Positions 30,561-41,450 are shown, numbered from the stretch's first letter. The stretch: 64,000 nucleotides of DNA from Psococerastis gibbosa (GCA_963971405.1 OZ020491.1:32043019-32107018), one strand, 5' to 3'. The notes: generated from the letters alone by a model not told the origin. Numbers and translations are program-made.

Positions 30561-30776
30561 CATATTAGGCGGATGGTGAACTCTAAGTGAAATAAGCCAA
30601 TTGTTACATGTTAAGTTGTATTTTGATTGTTTTATGTACTTTTGCAATGGGTAAGTATAACAGGAAATAACCGATATATTTTGTAAGGTTTTGATCGGCC
30701 GCCATCTTGAAAGAAAATGGTGGATCGAGCTGGTTAACGAACTCGATCAAGACATTTGTATGATCAATTTTTAACC

Positions 30777-30905
30777 GAAATTAGAGGATATAGAATAACT
30801 GGGCTTGGTGGGACTCGAACCCACGATTTACGCCTAACTGGGGCGTCGTCTTAACCGCTCGACCACAAGCCCACTCAAGAACAGTTGATGTATATCCTCT
30901 ACTTA
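30777..30905 (-). repeat. tRNA-bearing repeat unit 1
   Basis: The tRNA-like sequence at 30801-30872 is bracketed by 'tagaggatata' (about 30782) and 'tatatcctcta' (about 30892), an inverted pair. A second unit lies at 31108-31235. Confidence 0.75.
30801..30872 (-). tRNA. tRNA-like gene or tRNA-derived repeat, 72 nt, anticodon position AGT
   Basis: A complete cloverleaf can be drawn: acceptor GGGCTTG/CAAGCCC (7 bp), D arm GTC...GAC with A14, G18-G19 and A21, anticodon stem ACGCC/GGCGT (5 bp), loop CCAGTTA, 5-nt variable loop, T arm GTGGG-TTCGAGT-CCCAC (5 bp). A box TGGTCGAGCGG and B box GGTTCGAGTCC fit the Pol III consensus. Position 33 is C instead of the near-universal U, there is no run of T's just downstream, and a decayed duplicate lies 336 bp away, so a mobile tRNA-derived repeat is more likely than a working tRNA. 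Confidence 0.55.
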
Positions 30906-31136
30906 TATATGCTCGCATTTGACATAATTCGTAATGTTAGACAGGTTAGCACAGCTACACAACTATCTAACCGAACAAGTCTGTGAGCTTACTTAATACC
31001 ATAAAGGCAATGCTTTACACATTATATTGCAGTATTATATGAGTATGCCTAGGTATGTAACACTGACATTACATTAACTTTGGTTGAAGAGGTAACCTCC
31101 ACGTTATAACCGAAATTAGAGGATATGGAAAAAACT

Positions 31137-31208
31137 GGGCTTGACAGGACTCGAACCCATGATCTACACCTAACCGAGGCGTCGTCTTAACCGCTCGACC
31201 ACAAACCC
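31137..31208 (-). pseudogene. second tRNA-like unit, diverged
   Basis: Same 72-nt layout: acceptor GGGTTTG/CAAGCCC with a G-U pair, anticodon loop TCGGTTA, T arm with a mismatch. Surrounded by 'ccgaaattagaggatat' and 'gaacagttgatgtata' as in unit 1. Confidence 0.6.
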
Positions 31209-31239
31209 GCACAAGAACAGTTGATGTATATCAATCAAT

Positions 31240-31435
31240 CAATCATTCAAAATCGGATATTATCTACGGAAGTTACAGTGTTTCCGAAAATCAATCTACA
31301 AGTGCATGCGTGCATACTTATATATATTAAATTTTGATCGGGGGGGGGGGGGGGGGTTAGGATTTTAAATGAAAAGTCGTGAAGAAATTTTTTTTAGAAG
31401 TCACCGTCGCAGTATGTACATGAATCTCCCTAAAA
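31240..31435 (-). repeat. dispersed repeat V, reverse copy
   Basis: 'acggaagttacagtgtttcc', 'gaaaagtcgtgaagaaat', 'catgaatctccctaaaaat' are the inverse of landmarks at 17236-17420. A G run of about 18 interrupts it near 31340-31357. Confidence 0.65.
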
Positions 31436-31853
31436 ATGTACACATTGTACCTACCTGTAGGCTATATGCTACCAAATATATAGCTTCAGGTATGCCAATA
31501 GGTTTTGCACAATTAGAGTTGTGGGAAACCCATTGTTAAAGTTATGAATGAGTATGTCAAAATATTTTGGCACACTTAACGGTTGCTTAGGTCGTTTATG
31601 CATGGAGCGTGTCATTGTACGACTAAGATTGGCTTGTAACGTTGTCAGAAATTAGTTTTTAAAGTAGTTTTCGTGAAGTTTGCGATTTTCCTCAGCACAA
31701 AGCGGAACTAATTTTCTGTTGTTGCTATTCATGTTTTTTTTCCGCTAATCGCTTTAGGTCAGTCTTAAGCACAATGAAACATGTTTTCATGCCTATCCAT
31801 GCCTGTTTTGTCTTCACATCAATTTTCGCAACTTTCGGGTAGTGAGGAGTGAT
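31436..31853. other. no recognised gene
   Basis: Nothing identified. Confidence 0.4.
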
Positions 31854-32045
31854 AGGACCACAATGAAGAACCAGTAGAGTCAGGGCTAATGGGCTGTGGT
31901 CGATATGAAGGTGAACTTCCAAACGTTAACGTTAACAGCTGCGGTCGACATCTTCAGTGGCGCTGCGTAGACTTCGAAGGTTGTACCCCGGTGGCTCAGT
32001 AGCGGGTGACTGGGTATGGGGCTGTGCACTGAGATTTATACCTGG

Positions 32046-32277
32046 TCATTGTGTTGGGAGCGAGCGAATTCTCGCTCTCAACACAACCTCCTCCACTGGG
32101 TAATTTCCATTTACCAGATTTTCATAATTGGCTGACGTCATCCTCTTCGTTGTTGTTTTAGTCCGGGCCGGATACCAGAGTTTATTGACCTTTAAACCTT
32201 CTTTTTTTCTGTTAAAATTGTGTTGGTGCTTGTATATTTCAATAGCTTCTCTGTGTAGTCTAGGAAAATATTGAAGT
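32046..32277 (-). pseudogene. PLE-2 endonuclease C-terminus
   Basis: Reads 'HREAIEIYKHQHNFNRKKEG' and 'LKVNKLWYPA' before a longer tail. The R-E-A-I-E-I-x-K-H...N-x-N pattern is the end of PLE GIY-YIG domains, with the Glu expected to bind metal. All upstream RT sequence is absent. The frame stays open upstream by chance into the forward arm. Confidence 0.75.
32049..32086. other. 16-bp stem hairpin in PLE-2
   Basis: TTGTGTTGGGAGCGAG, loop CGAATT, then the inverse with one G-T pair. It lies at the end of the PLE-2 frame and start of the 3' untranslated region. Confidence 0.8.
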
Positions 32278-32412
32278 CTACGCAGTGCCACTGAAGATGT
32301 TGACGAAACGTTTGGAAATTCACTTTCATATCGACCACGGCCCATCAGCCCGGATTCTACTGGCTCATATGACTCCGGCAGCGAAAGCCTTTGCAGTTAC
32401 AGGACCACAATG

Positions 32413-32672
32413 TTTTATTTTTTAAAGAAAAGGAAGTTAAACATAAAGAATATTGATAATTTTACACTTAACCTAAATTCACGGAGAAAAATATTTTCCC
32501 CCTACTACATAAAAAATAGTTTAAAGGGGTGAAAAATAAATCTACCAATGCATTAAATTAGCCTATTATTTTAAAATATTATTCTTTGTTTCAGGTAAGT
32601 TTGTGATGCCAAGCATTTGGACCAATCCACTGCAAGTACTAGTAATACTTTACTGTATTAAAGATTCACTTG
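32413..32672. other. no recognised gene
   Basis: AT-rich spacer up to FB-D. Confidence 0.4.
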
Positions 32673-32675
32673 TAA

Positions 32676-33070
32676 GGCGCGGTTTCCACCGACCTGCTAG
32701 TGCTAAATACAAATACGGTGACGTGGTAACAGGCATTCAAGACTTAGGCGGGGTTTCCACCGACCTCGCATTGCAGATTGCAAATGACATTGACGGAAAT
32801 TTGAATTTTTCTTCTTATAGAAATCTATTAAAATGTTTGTACTTAACATATCCCATGAAGCCATTTTTTAATTTTAGTTTGTTTGTTTGTGATTTTACTC
32901 TATGATTATTGATCAATTTTAACTATGGCATAGAGTAAAACAAACATTTCCGTCAATGTCATTTGCATTCTGCAATGCGAGGTCGGTGGAAACCTCGCCT
33001 CAGTCTTGAATGTCTGTTACCACGTCACCGTAATTGTATTTAGCACTAACAGGTCGGTGGAAACCGCGCC
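32676..33070. mobile_element. FB-D foldback MITE, copy 5
   Basis: GGCGCGGTTTCCACCGACC and exact inverse; TAA before, TCA after. Both termini carry the variant GCGGTTTCC, again changed together. Interior as in the other copies. Confidence 0.9.
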
Positions 33071-33159
33071 TCAGGAACTCTGCCTATAGATAACGACGCC
33101 AGCGTCCATGATTCGGCTGTAATATGCTTAAAAGAAGGCCAACATGTCATAGACGTAGC

Positions 33160-33455
33160 CAGGTGCGGATCTACGGGGGGGGGGGGGGCTATAGCTATAG
33201 CTATAGATATAGGTTCCTCAAAAAACCCCACTATGTCAGTCCTATTTTTCACTCATTTTGTCCCGGGTGAGATCCCCGGGCCCCCCTTGTGCTCGATTGC
33301 ATTAATTACCTATAATATATAATATATATAATTACCTATAATATGGCCTTATGGCTCTGAAAATGAGTAAAACCCCAACATTTCAGGCCTATTAAAAAAA
33401 AAAAAACGTATTTCATCTTAGCCCCCTCTTTGGTCCCATTCTAGATCCGCACCTG
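33160..33455. mobile_element. hAT-like MITE (296 bp), perfect 8-bp duplication
   Basis: CAGGTGCGGATCTA at the left, exact inverse at the right (14 bp). Target duplication GACGTAGC at 33152-33159 and 33456-33463. Interior has a long G run near the left end, a 'tatagctatagctatag' tract, and C-rich sequence. Non-coding. Confidence 0.93.
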
Positions 33456-33469
33456 GACGTAGCTAGTAG

Positions 33470-33640
33470 ATGACTTGGTGGCAAGGTGGTATACGCGTGC
33501 TTGTACTTGTGCGAGTCTCAACACACCGGAGACGTCTCATAACTTTACATAAGTATACCTAGTAGGTTACTTGGTGAGGCGATTGAAGAGGCTAATCGGA
33601 TACATTTATTAAATTGGTTGTATGCGATTAACCTTTTATA
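33470..33640 (-). repeat. dispersed repeat U
   Basis: 'gtacttgtgcgagtctcaac', 'gagacgtctcataac', 'gaggcgattgaagagg', 'tcggatacatttatt'. Confidence 0.7.
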
Positions 33641-34428
33641 AGAAAGAAAGAAAGTAAAAAGACTGTCCTTGTTGGAATCTCTGACTTGCAGCAAATTGTA
33701 GAGGTAACAATCTGAACACTGCTTGTGTATTCAAGTGCTTTTGTTATGTTTGATTGTCTCAATAACCTACCTACTTTAAAGTTTTGAGATTAAAGATATC
33801 GCAAAAAAATTAACTGATCTCGTGTGGTACTCGGGAACAGCTTTTTTAATTGTTTAAATGCTCCCGTCCGTAAAGGAGGCAAAAAGACCATTTTGCATAT
33901 TTAAGAGGCAAAATGTATACAGCAAACAGATCGTGACCGGCCAGAGCGGAATGGTTTCTGCAATGCCTCCAGAATCGTGACTAAGTTAAAACAATATAGT
34001 CCATCTAACATGTTACGACAATGTTGCCTTGTTGCTGTAGCTCAACTTTGTTAGAACAATTAGATTAGAATTTGTTAGAGCGATAATTCAGTCATTTGCT
34101 TTAGGACTCTGCCTCATGTCCGAATATGGGAAATTATTATTATTATTATTATTATTAGCATTGTTCATAGGCGTCCCACAAAGCTGGGCATCTGAACCGT
34201 CAGCATCTACTCTTCTTCTGTATCTGTGTGCCCCAGGACCTCAGCATTAGGGACATAATCCCTCCGGAAAATGCGTAGCATTCGCTTATTGCGGATCCAC
34301 ATATTTCCAGAATGCTCTGGACAGACTTTTCTAAGTACGAATGGGTCTTTATCAGTAAATAGATGCTCAAAATTCTTTGGGAACGGCTGATGAGGCGGGA
34401 AAAGATGGAATCCATATTGCTTTCCAAT
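33641..34428. other. no recognised gene
   Basis: Nothing identified; a short (ATT)n tract at about 34134-34156. Confidence 0.4.
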
Positions 34429-35277
34429 TTACACGTAGTATAAGGAAAGCTTTGTGACGGTCGAAATTTTCGATTCCGAGATTTCAACGGATTTACATGT
34501 TTTGGGGTCCCAGGAACCCAAAAAAGTGTTTTTTTACGAAATGTCTGTCTGTCGGTCGGTCTGTCGGTCTGTCTGTTCGTCGATTTCCGGGCAAACTACT
34601 CGGTGGATTTGAGTGAAATTTGGCATGTAGGTTCACAAAAATCATACCTCGGGACTATTTTTTTTATTTTGGGCTAACTCAATTTGGGGGGTTTTATTCT
34701 CAAAAAACTCCAAAAAAACGTCTAGAAAAATTATTTCTCAAAAACGGCTCCAACGATTTCTTTTAAATTCACATATATTCTAGTCGTTCTTAATGTTGAT
34801 AAAATGGGGGGGGGTCGCTTACCCCTTGATAGTTTACGTCTGGGGGTAAAAAAATAAAAATAACTTAATTTTAATGAAAAATGACTAAAAAATAATATTT
34901 CTGCGAAACTTTTCTATCGATGATTTCTACCTTCAGGCATGTTTTAGGTGTTAAATTGAGTAACGAAACCGGACAGTTTGCTTTCCCAAAAACCTATTTG
35001 CTTTTGCGCAAAAAAGTTTTTTTTGAAAAAATGATAGAAACCTCACGCTGAAATGCATTGCCTGCCCTGCCATTATTAGTGTGTTGTAAAGTGTTTTAAA
35101 TATATTGAGGCTACCTCACCTCCAGTGACGTCAGGTGGACACACACACACCCCCCCCCCCCCGAGACATCCGATATTTAACCATAGGAAAATTATTTACC
35201 ATGAAATTATTCATTTTCTCTCCCTACTAATTGATAAAATGAAAAGCATGTTCGAGTAAACTCGGTCCGGTTCTTTG
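34429..35277 (+). mobile_element. REP-A complete copy
   Basis: All landmarks from 'gctttccaatttac' to 'gagtaaactcggtccggtt' in order, with a (GTCT/GTCG)n tract at about 34543-34578. One of four near-complete copies. Confidence 0.85.
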
Positions 35278-35559
35278 AAATAGTGGATTAGACTTTCTGT
35301 ATGTGGAATTTGTTATTAGTACCGTGAATGGTAGTGAATAGGATCGTTGTGGTGAACCGGGTCAAAACTACGGGGTGTGAGGGTAGCACTCAACAACTAA
35401 AACTAACACTAAAACTATAACTAAAAGTAATTTCTACTGAACCTCTCTCCCCCTCATAATTCCTGGGTACGGCCTTGGGTCTTAGAACTAAACAAACGTA
35501 AAATGTAAGTTTTGACCTGATTCACCACCATTCACGGTATGTAAGTTGAGTTGTTATCT

Positions 35560-36004
35560 GTTATCTGTCTGTCGCTCTGTCTGTCTGTATGTCTGTCTTT
35601 TCATCTATTTCCGGGCAAACTACTCGGCCGATTTTGATGAAATTTTGCATGTAGGTTCACAAAAATCATGCCTCGGAAATATTTTTTTATTTTGGGCTAA
35701 CTCAATTTGGAGAGGTTTTATTCTCAAAAAACTAAAAAAAACGTCTAAAAAAATTATTTCTCAAAAACGACTCCAACGATTTCTTTTAAATTCACATATA
35801 TTGTAGTCGCTATTAATGTTAACAAAACGCTTGCACCTTGATAGTTTGCTTTTGGGGGTAAAAAAATAAAAATAAAAAAATGAAAAATGACTAAAAAATA
35901 TTTTTTCTGCGAAACCTTTCTATCGATGATTTCTACCTTCAAGCATGTTTTAGGTATTAAATTGAGTAACGAAACCGGACAGGTTGCTTTCCCAAAAAAC
36001 TATT
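35560..36004 (+). repeat. REP-A middle fragment
   Basis: Begins in the (GTCT)n tract and runs to 'accggacaggttgctt' and 'aaaaaactatt'. Joined directly to an inverted 5' fragment. Confidence 0.8.
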
Positions 36005-36147
36005 AGACAGACAGACAGACAGACATTTCGTAAAAACCACTTTTTTGGGTTCCTGGGACCTCAAAACGTGTAAATCCGTTGAAATCTCGGAATCGAAAAT
36101 TTCGACCATCACAAAGCTTTCCTCATACTACGTATAAATTGGAAAGC
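36005..36147 (-). repeat. REP-A inverted 5' fragment
   Basis: (GACA)n followed by 'acgtgtaaatccgttgaaat' and ending 'ataaattggaaagc'. With the preceding piece it forms a fold-back joint at about 36005, close to the microsatellite in both arms. Confidence 0.8.
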
Positions 36148-36425
36148 AAAAATGGCGTCATGGGATATTACAAGTACAACTATTTTAATTGATTTCTTTA
36201 AAAAGAACGCATTTCTGTATAAAAATTATAAAAATTATAATGAGGATTAAATAATAAGGCGACGAAGAAAACAAAGGCAATTTCAAGAAACAAATACAAA
36301 CAAATTTCAAAAATTGTCAATTTTTTAAAAAACATGTGGAATGGCCGCCATCAATGAAAAATTGAAATGTCCTTCAATTTCATAATTTTAATTGACGATG
36401 TACGTATGTGGAATACCCGCCTTAA
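36148..36425. repeat. MITE-like remnant
   Basis: Starts with FB-D interior words ('atggcgtcatgggatatta') and ends 'atgtggaatacccgcctta', an end like FB-E. No clean left terminus. Confidence 0.5.
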
Positions 36426-36506
36426 TAAGGTTCAAAGAATTCCCTACTCGTTTGCCAATTCGGCACCAATGTCTATGAGATACAAACGCATATACAGTAC
36501 ATACGG

Positions 36507-37341
36507 AAGAACCGGTCCGAGTTTACTCCAACATGCTTTCCAATTTACGAATTAGTAGGGAGAGGAAATGATTAATTTCATGGTAAATAATTATCCTATG
36601 GTTAAACTTCGGATATCACGGGGGGGGGGGGGGGTCGTTCACATGACGTCACTGGAGGTGAGGTAAATTCTAGATAGGACAGACCAACACATTACCACAC
36701 AGCAATAATGGCAGGGCACGCAATGCATTTCAGCGTGAATTTGCTTTCATTTTTTCAAAAAAAAAAAAATGTTTGTCCTGTCCGGTTTCGTTACTCAATT
36801 TAACACCTAAAACATGCCTGAAGATAGAAATCATCGATAGAAAGGTTTCGCAGAAAAATTATTTTTTAGACATTTTTCATTAAAATTAAGTTATTTTTAT
36901 TTTTTTACCCCCAGAAGCAAACTATCAGGGGTTAAGCGACCCCCCGCATTTTATCAACATTAAGAACGACTAGAATATATGTGAATTTAAAAGAAATCGT
37001 TGGAGCCGTTTTTGAGGAATAATTTTTTTAGACTTTTTTTGGAGTTTTTTGAAAATAAAACCCCCCCAAATTGAGTTATCCCAAAATAAAAAAAAATATT
37101 CCCGAGGTATGATTTTTGTGAACCTACATGTCCAATTTCACACAAATCCAACGAGTAGTTTGCCCGGAAATCGATGAACAGTCAGACAGACAGACAGACA
37201 GACATTTCGTAAAAACCAAAAAAAGTAAAAACCTTTTTTTGGGTTTCTGGGACCTCAAAACGTGTAAATCCGTTGAAATCTCGGAATCGAAAATTTCGAC
37301 CATCACAAAGCTTTCCTTATACTACGTATAAATTGGAAAGC
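36507..37341 (-). mobile_element. REP-A complete copy, reverse strand
   Basis: Inverse of the copies at 34429 and 49126, from 'aagaaccggtccgagtttac' to 'cgtataaattggaaagc'. Poly-G run at about 36620-36632, (GACA)n at about 37184-37205. Confidence 0.85.
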
Positions 37342-37686
37342 AAAAATACCGGGGAATCCGATATACCTGAGCCTCAGTCGACTGCCGCAGGTACAAGCTC
37401 AAGCCTAAACCGTGGCTATTTTCAGTTCCAAACGCATGCGTGTAATCCGGCTGAAGGAAGACCCAGGGCTCACAGGAAGAATGTGTCCAGCCGTGGCCTT
37501 GGATGTTATGCGCAGAAGCCAACACCATTGAGGTCTGCACTGCGCACGCCGCGGTGTCTGTTCGCAGACTGGAAGACATTAAATCTGCCCGTCACGCTCT
37601 TGAAATACTACAATATCTATTGTGGGATAGTAAAATGACTGCTTGTCTCTTGGTTTTATTAAACTTGCTCTGGAATACTCGTCATG
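37342..37686. other. unrecognised, moderately GC-rich segment
   Basis: More GC-rich than its surroundings, with overlapping frames of 76-121 codons. No domain recognised. It could be part of a retroelement body next to the (AAT)n tract at about 37687-37711. Confidence 0.35.
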
Positions 37687-38200
37687 AAAATAATAATAAT
37701 AATAATAATAAACGTCTTATATTTACCGGGTGACTAGAAAGTATTTCTCTGCCTAACCCACGTCCAAAAACAATACAATTTCCAAAATACATACGCTTAA
37801 CTTAAACAATCTTATTCTAACAATGCATAAAAAGAACTTATTCTAAACGTGACGTGACGTAAAAAGACATACAGTAACATAAAGACACACAATAAATATC
37901 TAGACAGTATTCCTATTCTAAAGCTATTCTGTTCCTAGCAATTTTTTCAGCAACTGGCTTTAGAACCCACGAATCTTTGGCTGCGATCTAATTTCCTTAT
38001 CTAGGGAGTTCCACTGGCGGCAGACATTTACAAAAAAAGAACTACCATATAAAGCTGTGTTATGTCGGGGTATTCGCAATACAAGTCCATTTCTATGGGA
38101 ATTCAATGGCTTTAGGCGGTCATAGAGATATGGAGGAGCTGCACTATTCAAAACCTTATGTAATAAAATAAATAAGGACTGCTTAATTGTGTATTAGGCT
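37687..38200 (-). mobile_element. LINE, 5'-truncated, (ATT)n tail
   Basis: Reverse-strand C-terminus (38180-37945), about 230 bp of 3' untranslated sequence, then an (ATT)n tail at 37687-37711. Confidence 0.8.
37945..38180 (-). pseudogene. non-LTR retrotransposon C-terminal peptide
   Basis: 'LHKVLNSAAPPYLYDRLKPL', 'LVLRIPRHNTALYGSSFFVN', 'CRQWNSLDKEIRS'. The RIPRxxTxxYxxSFxxxxxxxWNSLxxxIR pattern is the C-terminal end of Jockey-like proteins. No catalytic domain left. Confidence 0.8.
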
Positions 38201-38210
38201 TAGTATGGAC

Positions 38211-38505
38211 CAGGGGTTCCCAACCTTTTTTGTCCGTGGACAACTCGATTATTTTATGACTTTCCGTGGATCACCTTGGCGGTGGCAGGATATCGTAAAA
38301 ATCTAGGACCAAAATCAAGTAGTTTGTGCCTACAATTAGCCTACGTGCTAATATTTGATTAAATGTTCGGGACTGATATTGGTAGATTTTATAGTTCAGT
38401 GCCAAGACTTACTGTATTTTACTTCTAATTTCCAATAACTCAGCTGTTTTATTTTCTTATTTCTTACTTTGCTCCGTGGACCACCTGATATATGTACCTA
38501 CCCTG
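38211..38505. mobile_element. probable hAT-like MITE
   Basis: Left end CAGGGGTTCCCAACCTTTTT is a familiar hAT terminus; right end is the inverse of CAGGGTAGG. Flanks GTATGGAC (38203-38210) and GTTTAGAC (38506-38513) agree at 6 of 8. Subterminal 'gtccgtgga' and 'ctccgtgga' are in direct, not inverted, order, which lowers confidence. Confidence 0.55.
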
Positions 38506-39639
38506 GTTTAGACCACAGCACCAATGAAACATAATACATACACAGTATAAACCTTTTAAGAGGAACCTTTCCAAAAATTGTATAAGCAACATGAGCTAAT
38601 TAATTAGTTTCTCAGTCCAGCGACCAGAGCCCTCCTTCTGCTTTAAATATTCTTCTATCGAAGATTGGCGATCATCATGGCAATTTAGACCTTGGAGAAA
38701 AGGGAAATCTTGTTCTTATATGGACAAAAAAGCTCCTTAAACACTACTTTCTTCTTATTCGAAGGCCTTTTCTATCAAAGTTGGGCGATCATCATGGCAA
38801 TAGTAAACACGTAGATACCGTACTTCGGACTCCACAAAAGGAGTTGTAGTTTTGTAGGCTTGCGAAAAAACAGTAGCAAATTAAAAGACGATGAACAATA
38901 CAACAGGCAGGGCTGGCAACTGAATACAGGCACAATAACCAATAAGTTATGTGGCCTTGGGTCCCTGGCCATCTAAATAGCTTATTTTGCCTGTATTGGG
39001 CTTATGGCGAGAACCATCTGCTTAGACTAGGAAACTGTTTTTTGGCGCTGTATATATCATATTAAGGAGCTGGTTAGTCTGTAATCATCCAATATTTTGA
39101 GCAGAAGGAAATCCAATACAATGTTGCTTCATTTCACGGTATTCAAACTCTGACCTCCCTCCAATAAGGGACAAGCCGCAATCGATCTAAAGCACACCGG
39201 CTTTTACAGTAACTTCTATATTATACCTCGTACGTATTATTCCTCTGCAAAACCGCACTGAAACTTCCTCTATCCAATATTTAGCAAGCGAAGCCGGTTT
39301 CACCGCTAATTATCTAGTTGCTATTGTTAAATCTGTAGTTTCTACAGGATGTCTAATTCGAAATAACCCCCTTCCCCTCCCTCCCTCCCTCCGTGCCTGC
39401 CAAGTGCCAAGTTTCAACTTTGCCACCTCTAACTAACTTGCGACAGTCGCCTTTGTCACTTTCTGCCCCTCAGAACTAATTAGGAATTACTTGCTTCACC
39501 CGCCACGCCATACGCCACTGTTCCATGGTTGAAAGACTTAATTGTGGCGTTAGTTTGACGTTTATAAACTTTTGTAACACCGAATTTGGTGGTTTCCGCA
39601 TCTGTCACCTCTTCAAGAAAATATTGTTACATTCGTTTT
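38506..39639. other. two small LINE scraps, otherwise nothing
   Basis: 'gaagattggcgatcatcatg' at 38659 and 'aagttgggcgatcatcatgg' at 38778 are inverse copies of the LINE end at 17985-18015 (IAMMIANFR). The rest is unassigned, with a C/CT-rich patch at about 39369-39392. Confidence 0.5.
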
Positions 39640-39800
39640 GTTATAGCCTGGCGGGGGGGGGGGGGGGGGAGAGTGCCTAACCATATAAGGGCAGACTCCT
39701 TCACCTCAGCTGGAAAAGTGGAGTTGACTAACAGTATGGATCTCCAGATTGAAGTGGTTTCCGAACCATTTGGAGAACATAGTAAAGTCACTTCTTGTCT
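39640..39800 (-). repeat. REP-C partial copy
   Basis: 'tagcctggcggggg' with a G run of about 19, 'gggcagactccttcacctca', 'agtggagttgacta', 'gtttccgaaccatttgg'. Confidence 0.75.
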
Positions 39801-39804
39801 TGTA

Positions 39805-40020
39805 TTTCCAAACGTTTCGTAAGAATCAGCGGTGAACATCTTCTGTGGCTCTCACAACATTTTAAAAAATTTTCCTTCTGTCAATGTAACAGTAGACACC
39901 ATTTTACCGTTTTGAAAGTTTATGCAATTTGCCAGTTACCGTAGGAATATGCCGACCGCTGACCGCTGGAAGTACGCTTTCAGTTCGACCACGGCCTATC
40001 AAACCGGATTTTACTACTAC
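39805..40020. mobile_element. PLE-2 short copy, decayed
   Basis: Left: reverse 'tttccaaacgtttcgtaaga' and 'gaacatcttctgtggc'. Right: forward 'gccgaccgctgaccgc', 'agtacgctttcagttcgacc', 'acggcctatcaaaccgg'. Inverted arms as in the other copies. Confidence 0.65.
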
Positions 40021-40367
40021 TACCATCTTATATGTATTGTATATTCATATTGTTTCAAACTGTTAACAAATCTCCATAAAGAAAAGTGAAAGGTTAAAAA
40101 AACAGCAAACTTGAAGTTAAAAACTGCAAAAGTTGAATATCAAGCAAGCTCTAGGGTTCTGACAGTGAAAATCTCTGACTCGAGCTGCCAGCTGAGAATG
40201 TGAAAACTTTGAGAGAAAAGATCGGAGAATTTTATTTCATGTTTTTCCTTAGACTCTTCTTTGATATCCTGTTTTTATTCTTTTATCAGAAACCATTATT
40301 GGCAACACAATAGGAAAAAATTTTATTTTGTGTTTATAAACTCCAATAAATCCCAGTGGACTACAAG
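40021..40367. other. no recognised gene
   Basis: Nothing identified. Confidence 0.4.
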
Positions 40368-40575
40368 TCAGGGCATGTGAAGTAGTGGTACAGCCTCCAA
40401 CTTTCACTTTCACCCGAATGGTTGTTGGTTCGAGTCCCACACTTGCTACATTTTCCCCTCGGAGGGCATATAAAGCAGGCGGTGCCGGGCCTTCCTATTT
40501 GAGTGTAAGAGAGGGGTTTATAGCTCTAACTCCGCTAGGTTGGCTTAGTAATAGAATAGAAAGTAAAAATTTATT
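40368..40575 (+). repeat. tRNA-derived SINE S1
   Basis: Forward copy: 'catgtgaagtagtggtacag', B box 'ggttcgagtcccacac', 'cctcggagggcatataaagc', 'ggttggcttagtaatagaat'. Duplicated 'tttcac' in the head. Confidence 0.85.
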
Positions 40576-40899
40576 ATAGTAGTTAGTGGTAGACGGCATT
40601 TTGGAAAGAATTAGCGACACAATTAATAAAGTTTCAAAGTTGTTGCCAAAATCTGCATTGAAGTCGAATGATTAGAGTGCTCTATCTTACTGGAGTGTCA
40701 AGTCACGACCGAAAACATTGTTTGAGGATCGTAGAGAGGTTCCTATGTAGGTGACAATTTACCGCAGTTGTCTGTTAAATATATAACTGGACATTCAATT
40801 ATCTTTATTAGCCGCCAATGGCTATTTTTGTTGTATTGACAGTAAAAAAGGAAGAAAATTGTTTTTAATGCAAAAGTTAAACAGTGGGAGAATATTGAC

Positions 40900-41085
40900 C
40901 TTGACCTTTTGTTGTTCTATTACTAAGCCAACCAATCTTACACTCAACAAAGATGACCCGGGAATGCCTGTTTTACATGCCCTCCGAAGCATGACCAGAA
41001 AATGTAGCCAGTGTGGGACTCGAACCAACAACCTTTCGGGTGAAAGTCGGAGTCTGTACCACTAATCTACAGGCCCTGACAATTC
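40900..41085 (-). repeat. tRNA-derived SINE S1
   Basis: Reverse copy: 'ctattactaagccaacc', 'gggactcgaaccaacaacct', 'gtcggagtctgtaccac'. A central piece is deleted. Confidence 0.85.
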
Positions 41086-41144
41086 TACATGAAATGGAAT
41101 AACTTAGCAGCAGGCAACATAGAGGGAGGAACAGAGAGACTGAC

Positions 41145-41450
41145 TTATCCGTAGTAATGACGAGCTCTACGCGATATACCGAGAACCTCCGATAGTAGCC
41201 GAAATCAAGAGAGCCCGCATTAGGTGGCTACGGCACGTGCAACGATTGCCAGACAATAGGGCAACAAGAAAAGCCTTATACAAGGTGCCCCAAGGGAGAA
41301 GACGAGTCTGACGGCCACGGATGCGATGACTCAACGACGTCGAGGTGGATCTGGCGACCCTTGGCGTCGATGACTGGCGGAGGAGAGCGCAGGAGCGCGC
41401 AGGCTGTGACAGAAGAGGAGGCCAAGGCCCTTCATAGGCAATGTAGCGGC
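41145..41450 (+). pseudogene. LINE C-terminal remnant
   Basis: 'ELYAIYREPPIVAEIKRARI', 'RWLRHVQRLPDNRATRKALY', 'VPQGRRRV*RPRMR*LNDVE', 'TLGVDDWRRRAQERAG'. This ordered RWLGHVxRMPDxR...GRRxxGRPxxRWxDDVExDL...DWRRxAxDR pattern is the standard C-terminal tail of one large group of non-LTR retrotransposons. Two stops make it dead. Confidence 0.85.

Larger units (their letters stand above)
31866..32400 (+). mobile_element. PLE-2 insertion (535 bp), 12-bp duplication, inverted arms
   Basis: AGGACCACAATG is repeated at 31854-31865 and 32401-32412. The right arm (about 32275-32400) is forward PLE-2 terminus ending 'gcctttgcagttac'. The left part is reverse-strand: PLE endonuclease C-terminus (32277-32046), 3' untranslated sequence, and an inverted terminus (about 31985-31866). 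An inverted, truncated copy in front of a forward 3' end is a layout known for Penelope-type insertions. Confidence 0.88.

Noticed and set aside
32049-32086. Bacterial-type terminator hairpin.
   Set aside because: The context is eukaryotic and the hairpin lies in a PLE remnant; no T run follows.
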